From Rhizobacter sp. (GTDB lineage: Bacteria > Pseudomonadota > Gammaproteobacteria > Burkholderiales > Burkholderiaceae_C): a DNA stretch of 5,366 nucleotides. The number at the start of each line of letters is the position of its first letter. Positions within the stretch are counted from its first letter, which is position 1. The stretch spans positions 1 through 5,366 of the forward strand of contig JACMKJ010000580.1 of assembly GCA_014380155.1 (NCBI GenBank), read 5' to 3'. The position numbers and the translations under genes were made by a program. This document shows, piece by piece, positions 1-5,366 of the stretch. Under the pieces are notes generated by a model. It saw nothing but the letters and a program-made list of their open reading frames with translations. It had not been told where the DNA came from and made no database searches.

Positions 1-2061
1 CACCTGGCTCTCGGGCAGCGCCGTGCCGAGCGTCAGCCGCGCATGCATCGCGTTCATGCCGTGGATGAAGTAGACGTGCAGCGGCACGAAGCGCGTGTCG
101 AAGCCCGAGAACGGGATGAAGGCGTCGAAGTGCTGGGCGTTCTCGACCTCGATGTAGCGCAGCTGGCTGGTGCTGCCTTCGACCAGGCGGTTGTAGGCGG
201 TGTACGCACGCTCCGAGTGGTTGATGGGCAGCAAGGCGTCGTTGCGACCGGCCAGCATCAGCGCGGGCTTGCCGCGCAGGTTGCCGTTCAACAAGACTTC
301 GCCGATGCCGGCACGCACCGCCTGGCTTTGTGCGAGCGTCGGTGTCGAGACCGTGCTCAGGGCTGCACCGGTGACCGTGTCCACACCTGTCACCAGCGCA
401 CGAGCACACAACGCGGCGTCTAGCGCGAAGTCGGCCATGTGCGTCGACGGCGAGACCGCGAATGCCCACGACTTGGCGCCACCTTCGGAGTCGTTGTAGA
501 CCACGCTGGCCGGTGTGCCGTTGGCCGTGCCGTTGGCGAGTGCGTAGCTCGCGGCCTTGGTGGTGGCGCTCACCGCGACCACGTCACCCGTGCCGTTGAC
601 TTGCGCGAAGCTGGTGCCGCACTGGTTGTCGGTGAGGGAGAAGCGGCCGTATCCGGTGGTGTACATCGCCGCGATGATCGGCCCGTTGCCCAGGCCGAAG
701 TGGGCGTTGTGCATGGTGTCGTTCTCGGCGGTGTAGCCGTGGGCACGCAGCTTGGCGAGTGCGTCGGTGGCCTGGTCGGCCGTCGTTGCGCCGCTCACCA
801 GGCCCTTGGACGCGAGTGCGGTGCAGCGGTTGGTGGCGCGCGCATTCATGCCGACCAGGCTCATGTAGTTGTAGACCGAGACCTCGGGCATCTGCGCGGC
901 CGGCGCGAGCGCGGCGCAGGGCTGGAAGATGTTGGCGTAGGTGAAGTAGTCGGCGAGCGACCTGCCGTAGCTCGCCACCGGCGCGCCGGCAAAATTGACG
1001 CCGTAACCGGTGGTCGTGCTCGGCTGTGCGCTCGGCTCGGCGGCGACCACGCCGTCGATCAGGCCTTCGCTGTCTTGTTCGGCCGCACGCAATACCGCGG
1101 CACCGCCGTTGGAAACCGAGCCCGCGATCACCAGCGTGTTGGCCGCGGTGAAGCGCAGCAGCTTGCCGTTGCCGTACGGCGAGTTGTCGGCGTACTCCTG
1201 GTTCAGCGCGTAAAGCGTGTAGCGGATGGCCGCGAGCGTGTCGGTGCCCCAGTCCTTTTCAGGGTTGATCTGCGAGTGCACCTGCTTGAGTGCGAGGCGG
1301 TTGGGGAAGGCGGTGTTGAAGGCGCTGCGCGCCGCATCGGTGATGGCCGCCGCAAAGTGCGAGAGCGTGCCGGCGGCCGTGCGCGTGGCGCGTGTGCCGT
1401 CGATGCGGTTGACGCTGTCGTCGGCAGGGTCGTACAGGCCCACGCCCTTGCCGGCATCGGTGAGCGCGATCGCGCAGCCCTTCTTCAGGCCCCACTCGGC
1501 CGCTGACGCGAGTGCGCCGTAGACACCACGCGAGCCCGACGATGGGCCGGCCACGATGCAGGGCGCGTTGGGGTTGAAGCTTGCCGGCACCTGCACAGCG
1601 ATGGTGACTTGTTTGCGGCCCGTGCCGTCGTCGAGCACGGCCAGGTATTCGCGGCCGGGGATCAGGCCTTCACCCAAGGTGTCGCCACCGGCGAGGTCGA
1701 TGTTGGGCCCGTACAGGCGGCCGTAGCCACCGTTGGCGCTGGGGTCGACCAGGCCGCGGTAGTTGGCATAAAGCGCGTTGCGCCGCAGCTCGGCGGCTGT
1801 CGGGTTGGCGGGGTCGGTGTAGGTGGGTGCCACCGCGCTGCCGATGCCGGTGCGGCCCAGCCCGCCGGTCAGCAGGTCTTGTGTGGCGGCGGTGCTGCCA
1901 CTGCCCACCGTGGTGGCGTTGTAGCTGGTCACGCTGACGGTACTCACGCCGCTGGGCAAGGTGGCCACGTCGGGTTTGTCGGCGGAGCCGCAGGCGCCCA
2001 GGCCGGCAGCGCTCAAGGTGAGCATTGCGACACGCAATGCGGGCTTCTTGTTTGATTTCAT
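1..2061 (-). CDS. D-(-)-3-hydroxybutyrate oligomer hydrolase, C-terminus beyond window edge
   Basis: Hydrolyses soluble 3-hydroxybutyrate oligomers to monomer (EC 3.1.1.22), a step in polyhydroxybutyrate breakdown. The reverse-strand frame is open without a stop for 687 codons and reaches the left edge. Family members are about 700 residues, so only a short C-terminal piece is missing. The start ATG (2059-2061) has a GAGGAGA ribosome site 8 nt upstream. Residues 1-24 form a lipoprotein-type leader: basic start (MKSNKK), hydrophobic stretch, then lipobox LGAC with Cys24. The likely charge-relay serine is Ser317 in G-S-V-S-N-G-G (314-320), an S-x-S-x-G variant of the lipase box. Asp608 in GRNDALLP and His644 in NAQHFDAF are the probable partners. 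The GPSSGSRG segment and the ending FIPFSGFDTRFVPLHVYF also fit the family. The family call comes from recognising these motifs. The catalytic Asp and His assignments are inferred from order and context. Confidence 0.9.
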   Translation of the reverse strand, partial: MKSNKKPALRVAMLTLSAAGLGACGSADKPDVATLPSGVSTVSVTSYNATTVGSGSTAATQDLLTGGLGRTGIGSAVAPTYTDPANPTAAELRRNALYANYRGLVDPSANGGYGRLYGPNIDLAGGDTLGEGLIPGREYLAVLDDGTGRKQVTIAVQVPASFNPNAPCIVAGPSSGSRGVYGALASAAEWGLKKGCAIALTDAGKGVGLYDPADDSVNRIDGTRATRTAAGTLSHFAAAITDAARSAFNTAFPNRLALKQVHSQINPEKDWGTDTLAAIRYTLYALNQEYADNSPYGNGKLLRFTAANTLVIAGSVSNGGAAVLRAAEQDSEGLIDGVVAAEPSAQPSTTTGYGVNFAGAPVASYGRSLADYFTYANIFQPCAALAPAAQMPEVSVYNYMSLVGMNARATNRCTALASKGLVSGATTADQATDALAKLRAHGYTAENDTMHNAHFGLGNGPIIAAMYTTGYGRFSLTDNQCGTSFAQVNGTGDVVAVSATTKAASYALANGTANGTPASVVYNDSEGGAKSWAFAVSPSTHMADFALDAALCARALVTGVDTVTGAALSTVSTPTLAQSQAVRAGIGEVLLNGNLRGKPALMLAGRNDALLPINHSERAYTAYNRLVEGSTSQLRYIEVENAQHFDAFIPFSGFDTRFVPLHVYFIHGMNAMHARLTLGTALPESQV
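2022..2040. promoter_or_regulatory. 19-bp palindrome with ATTGCGAC box, candidate operator
   Basis: GCATTGCG and CGCAATGC form a perfect 8-bp inverted repeat around a 3-nt spacer (ACA). It lies inside the hydrolase coding region at codons 8-14. The core octamer ATTGCGAC (2024-2031) recurs inverted at 2091-2098 and again in direct orientation at 2224-2231, both in the adjacent divergent intergenic region. That pattern suits a dimeric regulator acting on one or both flanking genes. No known regulator is assigned, and the palindrome could be chance in coding sequence. Confidence 0.35.
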
Positions 2062-2068
2062 GGGGAGG

Positions 2069-2075
2069 TCTCCTC
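2069..2075 (-). promoter_or_regulatory. Ribosome binding site of the 3HB oligomer hydrolase
   Basis: Read on the minus strand this is GAGGAGA, with 8 nt between the AGGAG core and the ATG at 2061. It is the best Shine-Dalgarno match near this gene and fixes the start, which also gives a proper lipoprotein leader. Confidence 0.75.
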
Positions 2076-2176
2076 GTGGGGTGGGCGAGCGTCGCAATGT
2101 AGAAGTGACACCCCGCGCCGAGCAGTCGTACAACTACATCAGTACGAGTCGTTAGGTAGTTCAGCGCAAGGAGCAA

Positions 2177-2190
2177 CCCCTAGGTAGGGG
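2177..2190. promoter_or_regulatory. CCCCTA-GG-TAGGGG dyad, candidate regulator site
   Basis: A perfect 6-bp inverted repeat with a 2-nt spacer lies near the middle of the divergent region, 48 nt before the first possible ATG of the binding-protein gene and 115 nt from the hydrolase start. Size and symmetry suit a dimeric DNA-binding protein. I do not recognise the motif securely, so no regulator is named. Confidence 0.35.
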
Positions 2191-2238
2191 CACCGCCCTC
2201 GAAGGCCCCCGTGGTGCCGCGAGATTGCGACGCCTAGC

Positions 2239-3420
2239 ATGCGGCTCACATTCAGTGACACGATGGGATCGCGCATGTTCGGCTTGTTGATCAACAGAAG
2301 TTTTTGCAGCGGCTTGCTCGCCTGCGCGGTGTTGTCGTGGGGGTCTGCCTTCGCGCAAGACACGCTGACGATTGGCCAGGTCGCGCCGCTCACCGGCGTG
2401 CTCGCGAGCACCGGCAAGCAGATGGTTCTGGGTGGCAAGGTCTGGTTCGACGCGGTCAACGAGCGGGGCGGCGTGCACGGCGCCAAGATCCGCACGCTGG
2501 TGCTCGACGACGCCTACAAGGTCGATGAAACCCTGCGCCTCACCAAGGAGCTGGTGGCCAAGCCCGAGCTGCTGGCCTTGTTCGGGTTTGCCGGCAGCGC
2601 CAACGTGGGCAAGCTGCTCGAAGACAAAGTGCTGGCCGACGCGGGCATTGCGCTGGTCGCGCCGTACACCGGTGGTGAGTTGTTGCGCACGCCGTTCAAC
2701 CCGTGGATCTTTCACGTGCGTGCCGGTTATGCCGACGAAGCCGAGCACATGGTCAAGCAGCTCAACACGCAAGGCATTGCCCGCATTGCCTTGCTGTACC
2801 AGAACGATGCCTTCGGCAAATCGGGGCTGACCGGTGTCGAGTCGGCGCTGCAGCGGCGCGGCCAGAAGCTGGTGGCGTCGGCCAGCTATGAGCGCAACAC
2901 CACCGAGGTGGAGGGTGCGGTCAAGCTGATCCGCGCGGCGCAGCCGCAGGCGGTGATCATGGTGGCGGTCAACAAGCCCGCTGCAGCCTTTGCCAAGCAG
3001 TACCGCGAATCCGGTGGTGGCGGGCAGCTGTTCAACATCTCGGTGGTCGACCCGGCCGAGCTCGTGAAGCTGGGTGGCATCGAGAACGTGCGCGGCCTGG
3101 GCATCAGCCAGGTCGTGCCTTACCCGTACCAGCGCTCATTGCCGGTGGTGCGCGAGTTCCACGAGATGATGAAGAAGTACGCGCCGAACGAAGAGGTGAA
3201 CTACACCAACTTCGAGGAGTACCTCGGCGCCAAGGTGCTGGTCGAGGCGCTGCGCCGCGCGGGGCCGAAGCCCACGCGGGCGCGCGTGATCAGCGCGCTG
3301 GAGTCGTTGAGCAACTTCGACCTGGGCGGGGTGCGCATGAGCTTCGGGCCGAAGGAGCGGGTGGGGTCGCGCTTCGTCGAGGTGACGGTGATCAACAGTC
3401 AGGGCAAGCTGTTGAAGTAG
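2239..3420 (+). CDS. ABC transporter periplasmic substrate-binding protein, branched-chain amino acid (LivJ) type
   Basis: Captures a small solute in the periplasm for an ABC importer. It belongs to the type I periplasmic-binding fold (Peripla_BP_6). From the first ATG it has 393 residues. A Sec signal peptide ends at Ala39 in SAFA-QD, and the mature part opens with TLTIGQVAPLTGVLASTGKQ, typical of this family. Further family features are NERGGVHG with the following strand (about residues 75-92), LALFGFAGS (111-119), LLYQNDAFGKSG and the late NFEEYLGAKVLVEALRRAG segment. The start is uncertain: neither 2239 nor 2263 has a Shine-Dalgarno, and beginning at ATG 2275 (Met13) gives a more ordinary signal peptide, so 2275 is at least as likely. 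No permease or ATPase gene lies nearby, so it is a stand-alone binding protein. The substrate cannot be told from sequence; amino acids, aromatic or other organic acids are all possible in this family. Confidence 0.88.
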   Translation: MRLTFSDTMGSRMFGLLINRSFCSGLLACAVLSWGSAFAQDTLTIGQVAPLTGVLASTGKQMVLGGKVWFDAVNERGGVHGAKIRTLVLDDAYKVDETLRLTKELVAKPELLALFGFAGSANVGKLLEDKVLADAGIALVAPYTGGELLRTPFNPWIFHVRAGYADEAEHMVKQLNTQGIARIALLYQNDAFGKSGLTGVESALQRRGQKLVASASYERNTTEVEGAVKLIRAAQPQAVIMVAVNKPAAAFAKQYRESGGGGQLFNISVVDPAELVKLGGIENVRGLGISQVVPYPYQRSLPVVREFHEMMKKYAPNEEVNYTNFEEYLGAKVLVEALRRAGPKPTRARVISALESLSNFDLGGVRMSFGPKERVGSRFVEVTVINSQGKLLK

Positions 3421-3433
3421 CCAGTGCTCCGTG

Positions 3434-3466
3434 GCGGCGTGCCGCTTGAAGCGCCGCAACTCTTTT
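3434..3466 (+). terminator. Possible intrinsic terminator after the binding-protein gene
   Basis: GCGGCG (3434-3439) pairs with CGCCGC (3452-3457), extendable by one G-T pair, around a loop of about 10-12 nt. A short T-rich run, TCTTTT (3461-3466), follows 3 nt later. It sits 14 nt after the stop at 3420 and just before the next promoter, where a terminator is expected. The stem is short and the T-run interrupted, so it may be weak. Confidence 0.4.
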
Positions 3467-3467
3467 G

Positions 3468-3496
3468 TTGATATTTGCAGGTGGGGGCAGTATAGT
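3468..3496 (+). promoter_or_regulatory. Sigma-70-type promoter of the ArsR-SRPBCC operon
   Basis: The -35 box TTGATA (3468-3473) and -10 box TATAGT (3491-3496) each differ from consensus at one position, with an ideal 17-bp spacer. The predicted transcription start, about 7 nt after the -10 box, is at 3503-3504, on or next to the A of the ArsR start codon. The mRNA would then be leaderless or nearly so. This is the only near-consensus promoter I found in the window. Confidence 0.8.
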
Positions 3497-3515
3497 GAAC
3501 CATATGGTTCAGTAT
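3492..3515. promoter_or_regulatory. 24-bp dyad operator spanning -10 box, transcription start and ArsR start codon
   Basis: The centre lies between 3503 and 3504. Eleven of twelve base pairs are symmetric, and the inner 16 bp (TGAACCATATGGTTCA, 3495-3510 plus the A at 3511 in register) are perfect. The dyad covers most of the -10 hexamer and the first four codons (M-V-Q-Y) of the repressor gene. Binding by the encoded ArsR-type repressor would block polymerase directly, so negative autoregulation is the natural reading. The symmetry is seen directly; the protein that binds it is inferred. Confidence 0.75.
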
Positions 3516-3866
3516 CAGGGTGTCCGCATCGATGCCTCCTTCGCCGCCCTCTCTGACGCCACCCGACGGGGCGTTCTGGAGCAGCTGGTGCGAGCGGATA
3601 CGTCCATCACGGCCCTGGCCGAGAAGTTCCACATGACCCTCACGGGCATGAAGAAGCATGTCGGCGTGCTGGAGCGGGCCGGACTCGTCACCACCGAGAA
3701 GGTCGGGCGTGTGCGGACTTGCAAGCTGGGCCTTCGCCGGCTGGAGGAAGAGGCGATGTGGATCGAGAGATACCGCCAGCTCTGGGATGCTCGCTTCGAC
3801 GAGCTGGACAAGCTTGTCGAGGAACTGAAACTCAAGGAGAGAGCCGATGGACGCAGGAAGAAGTAG
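3504..3866 (+). CDS. ArsR-family winged-helix transcriptional repressor
   Basis: A 120-residue DNA-binding protein, probably the autorepressor of this operon. Residues 8-25 (RIDASFAALSDATRRGVL) are the classic first helix of ArsR proteins. The helix-turn-helix spans about 33-60 (ITALAEKF, then MTLTGMKKHVGVLERAGLV), followed by the wing (TTEKVGRVRTCKL). The C-terminal helix, EEEAMWIERYRQLWDARFDELDKL in part, suits dimerisation. The metal-binding ELCVCDL motif of ArsR/SmtB sensors is absent and Cys73 is the only cysteine, so metal sensing is unlikely; this matches the subgroup paired with SRPBCC proteins. The start at 3504 is preferred over an in-frame ATG at 3465, because 3465 lies upstream of the promoter and could not be on its transcript. 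There is no Shine-Dalgarno, consistent with a leaderless message. The 3' end overlaps the next gene by 20 nt. Confidence 0.9.
   Translation: MVQYQGVRIDASFAALSDATRRGVLEQLVRADTSITALAEKFHMTLTGMKKHVGVLERAGLVTTEKVGRVRTCKLGLRRLEEEAMWIERYRQLWDARFDELDKLVEELKLKERADGRRKK
3834..3840 (+). promoter_or_regulatory. Ribosome binding site of the SRPBCC gene
   Basis: AAGGAGA lies inside the end of the ArsR gene, 7 nt before the ATG at 3847 counting from AAGGAG. It supports 3847 over the later in-frame ATGs at 3880 and 3892. It also means the second gene has a strong initiation site while the first has none. Confidence 0.75.
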
Positions 3867-4356
3867 CCAGCCAAGCTCGATGAAGAATCGAATGTTGGTG
3901 GAGCGGAAGTCCGAGCGTGAGCTCGTCGTCACTCGAACCATCAACGCCCCGCCGCGCATCGTGTTCGAGGCGTGGACCCAGGCCGAGCTGTTTCAACGCT
4001 GGTGGGTTCCGAAGTCGCTTGGCCTGACGCTGCTTTCGTGTGAGCTCGACGTTCGCGTGGGCGGCACGTACCGCCTCGTTTTCAGCCACCCTGCCGCCCC
4101 GGAGCCCATGGCGTTCCACGGCAGGTACCTCGAAGTGACACCGCCCTCGCGCCTCGTCTGGACCAATGACGAGGCAGTTGGCAACGGACAGGTCACCACG
4201 GTCACGTTCGAGGAAAGAGCCGGGCAGACGCTGCTCGTCGTGCACGACCTCTATCCCTCGAAGGAAGCGCTCGACGAAGACATCAGCTCCGGCAGCACGA
4301 GCTGGAACGACGAGACGTTCGACCAACTCGACGAGCTTCTCGGCGCTGCCGCCTGA
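3847..4356 (+). CDS. SRPBCC (START-like) domain protein of the AHSA1 group
   Basis: A 169-residue cytoplasmic protein with one AHSA1/SRPBCC domain at about residues 27-165, a fold with a deep hydrophobic pocket that binds lipophilic ligands. Family marks are LVVTRTINAPPRIVFEAWT at the start, WWVPKSLGLTLLSCELDVRVGG with the WW pair at 52-53, GGTYRLVF, the FHGRYLEVTPPSRLVWT strands, and the C-terminal helix from about 150 (STSWNDETFDQLDELL). Residues 1-22 are a polar extension. It overlaps the ArsR gene by 20 nt in another frame, so translation is probably coupled. ArsR plus AHSA1-domain pairs are common in bacteria; the ligand is generally unknown, and I cannot say whether this protein is an enzyme, a carrier or a co-sensor. 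No signal peptide or membrane segment is visible. Confidence 0.88.
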   Translation: MDAGRSSQPSSMKNRMLVERKSERELVVTRTINAPPRIVFEAWTQAELFQRWWVPKSLGLTLLSCELDVRVGGTYRLVFSHPAAPEPMAFHGRYLEVTPPSRLVWTNDEAVGNGQVTTVTFEERAGQTLLVVHDLYPSKEALDEDISSGSTSWNDETFDQLDELLGAAA

Positions 4357-4400
4357 CCACCCACGCAGTGAACCCGGGGCTGCGCCGCGGAGCCGCTTCC
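4357..4400. other. Short convergent gap between SRPBCC gene and acyl-CoA ligase
   Basis: Forty-four bases separate two converging stop codons. I see only a weak GC-rich 4-bp stem (GGCT at 4377-4380 with AGCC farther on) and no T-run on either strand, so no intrinsic terminator is called. Confidence 0.4.
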
Positions 4401-4481
4401 TTACTGCGCTGTCCAGCCCCCATCCACCGGCAGCGTGATCCCATTGATGTTGTTCGCCCACGGCTGGCACAACATCGCCGC
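4401..4481 (-). pseudogene. Remnant of a short-chain dehydrogenase/reductase C-terminus fused to the ligase
   Basis: These 26 codons plus stop encode AAMLCQPWANNINGITLPVD followed by GGWTAQ. Many SDR enzymes end with a segment of the form (F/M)L-x5-8-N(I)-x-G-(x)-LPVDGG-(W/Y), where the G-x-x-LPVDGG part follows the last helix and completes the Rossmann sheet. Adenylate-forming enzymes do not end this way. The remnant is in frame with the ligase, without a start of its own, so it is read as a C-terminal extension. The likely origin is a deletion that removed the ligase stop and most of a downstream SDR gene. SDR recognition rests on a short motif, so moderate confidence. Confidence 0.65.
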
Positions 4482-5366
4482 CAGGCGCGCGCGCAACTCG
4501 GTCTTCAGCACCTTGCCGTAGTGGTTCTTCGGCAGCGCGTCGACAAAGTGATATTCCTTGGGGCGCTTGAAGCGCGCGATGTGCTCGTGGCACACCGCGT
4601 CGAGCATCTGCGGGTCCAGCGGCGTGCCCTCGCAGGCGACGATGAAAGCCACCACCACCTCGCCCCAGTCGCTGTCGGCCCGGCCGATGACCGAGACCTC
4701 GGCGACGCTGGGGTGGTGCAGCAGCGCTTCTTCGACCTCGCGCGGGTAGATGTTGGAGCCGCCGCTGATGATCACGTCTTTGGAGCGGTCGCGCAGCGTC
4801 AGGAAGCCCTGCGCGTCGAGGCTGCCCATGTCGCCGGTGAAGAGCCAGCCGTCGCGCAGCGTGTGGGCCGTGGCCGCTTCGTCGCGCCAGTAGCCGGCCA
4901 TCACGCTGTCGCCGCGCAGCACCACCTCGCCGGTCTCGCCGCAGGGCAGGTCGCGGCCTTGTGCGTCGGTCACGCGCAGCTCCACGGCCGACTGCGCCAC
5001 GCCCACCGAGCCCAGGCGCGCGAGGTACTGCGGGTGCTGCGTGCCCATCAGTTGCTGGCGCGACAGCGCGGTGATGGTCATCGGGCTTTCGCCCTGGCCA
5101 TAGATCTGCACGAAGCGCGGACCCATCACGCGCAGTGCGCGCTGGATGTCTTCCACATACATCGGGCCACCGCCGTAGACGATGGTCTTGAGGCCCGTGC
5201 CGTCTTCGCCCTGGGCCACCGCCTGGTCGACGAGGCGGCGCACGATGGTCGGGGCCGCAAACATCGAGATCGCGCCGAAGTGGCGGCCGAGCGCCAGGAC
5301 CTCGGCCGCGTCGAAGCCCCCCGACAGCGGCACCACGTGGCGCGCACCGGCCAGCACGTGCGGCAG
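4401..5366 (-). CDS. Acyl-CoA synthetase / AMP-dependent ligase, C-terminal part, with foreign-looking tail
   Basis: Class I adenylate-forming enzyme that activates a carboxylic acid with ATP to an acyl-AMP and then a CoA thioester. The frame is open to the right edge (321 residues seen), so the N-terminal roughly 40 percent is off-window. Counting from the edge, motifs run in the right order: YGGGP at 64-68, the substrate/AMP motif QIYGQGE-SPMTIT (YGQGE 89-93), GWLFTGD with Asp179, LRDRSKDVIISGGSNIYP hinge and A8 region (about 191-208), and PKNHYGK with the adenylation Lys285 (codon 4512-4514). These make the catalytic core look intact. The enzyme should stop about 10 residues after this lysine, at LRARL. 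Instead about 26 more residues follow (296-321), ending PVDGGWTAQ, which resemble the end of a short-chain dehydrogenase. The acid substrate cannot be told; short/medium or aromatic acids are possible. Confidence 0.88.
   Translation of the reverse strand: MPHVLAGARHVVPLSGGFDAAEVLALGRHFGAISMFAAPTIVRRLVDQAVAQGEDGTGLKTIVYGGGPMYVEDIQRALRVMGPRFVQIYGQGESPMTITALSRQQLMGTQHPQYLARLGSVGVAQSAVELRVTDAQGRDLPCGETGEVVLRGDSVMAGYWRDEAATAHTLRDGWLFTGDMGSLDAQGFLTLRDRSKDVIISGGSNIYPREVEEALLHHPSVAEVSVIGRADSDWGEVVVAFIVACEGTPLDPQMLDAVCHEHIARFKRPKEYHFVDALPKNHYGKVLKTELRARLAAMLCQPWANNINGITLPVDGGWTAQ

Larger units (their letters stand above)
2062..2238. promoter_or_regulatory. Divergent intergenic region between hydrolase and binding protein
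   Basis: This 177-nt region must hold promoters for both divergent genes, but I could not find a convincing -35/-10 pair on either strand. It is rich in inverted repeats. A perfect 10-bp pair, GCGTCGCAAT (2089-2098) and ATTGCGACGC (2224-2233), frames the region. CGTAC-N10-GTACG lies at 2127-2146. AACTAC (2132-2137) pairs with GTAGTT (2156-2161). CCCCTA-GG-TAGGGG lies at 2177-2190. GGCACC (2189-2194) pairs with GGTGCC (2213-2218) and could form a hairpin in the leader of the plus-strand gene. Activator-dependent promoters, which often lack a good -35, would fit this picture; that is inference. Confidence 0.5.

Noticed and set aside
43..1506. Long plus-strand open frames opposite the hydrolase gene
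   Set aside because: They are high-GC antisense shadows: low-complexity, rich in Arg, Val, Gly and Ala, without recognisable domains, while the minus frame reads through as a known enzyme with active-site motifs.
1..2061. Possible frameshift or internal stop in the hydrolase gene
   Set aside because: I checked most of the reverse-strand codons line by line and found no stop, and family-like sequence continues from the leader to the left edge in one frame.
2285..2296. Perfect 12-bp palindrome TGTTGATCAACA
   Set aside because: It lies inside the signal-peptide coding part of the binding-protein gene, has no second copy, and is easily explained by chance.
2161..2772. Minus-strand open frame of 203 codons over the start of the binding-protein gene
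   Set aside because: It overlaps a well-supported gene on the other strand and shows no family motif.
3465..3503. Longer ArsR start at 3465 adding 13 residues
   Set aside because: This ATG lies before the -35 box of the promoter, and the added residues are not typical of the family; the start at 3504 matches the usual N-terminus.
4374..4400. GC-rich inverted repeat between the converging genes as a bidirectional terminator
   Set aside because: Only about 4 bp pair cleanly and there is no T-run on either strand.

Overview
The window is high-GC (roughly two-thirds G+C by eye) and looks like the chromosome of a betaproteobacterium, most likely Burkholderiales. The basis is the codon bias toward G/C in third positions, a 3-hydroxybutyrate (3HB) oligomer hydrolase of the type known from Ralstonia/Cupriavidus, and a stand-alone periplasmic binding protein of the kind abundant in that order. 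No mobile element, rRNA, tRNA or CRISPR array is visible.

Layout. Positions 1-2061 (minus) hold almost all of a 3HB oligomer hydrolase with a lipoprotein-type leader; its C-terminus runs off the left edge. A 177-nt divergent intergenic region (2062-2238) carries several inverted repeats and separates it from a periplasmic substrate-binding protein of the branched-chain amino acid type (2239-3420, plus). A possible terminator follows. Then comes a compact two-gene operon, 3504-4356 (plus): an ArsR-type winged-helix repressor and an overlapping SRPBCC/AHSA1-domain protein. It is driven by a near-consensus promoter whose -10 box and start codon lie inside one 24-bp dyad. Converging on it from the right is the C-terminal part of an acyl-CoA synthetase/AMP ligase (4401-5366, minus), whose N-terminus is off the right edge.

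How the genes fit together. The hydrolase cuts soluble 3HB oligomers to monomer, a step in polyhydroxybutyrate use. The divergent binding protein could deliver a small acid or amino acid to a permease encoded elsewhere; the shared upstream region and repeated ATTGCGAC boxes hint at co-regulation, but this is inference. The ArsR-SRPBCC pair looks self-contained and autoregulated.

The most unusual observations are: (1) the acyl-CoA ligase ends in about 26 residues that look like the C-terminal tail of a short-chain dehydrogenase/reductase, suggesting a deletion that fused two neighbouring genes; (2) the ArsR gene appears to be transcribed as a leaderless mRNA with its operator overlapping the first codons; (3) three ATTGCGAC boxes, one within a 19-bp palindrome, lie around the divergent promoters. 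I see no clear evidence of an entirely new multi-gene system.
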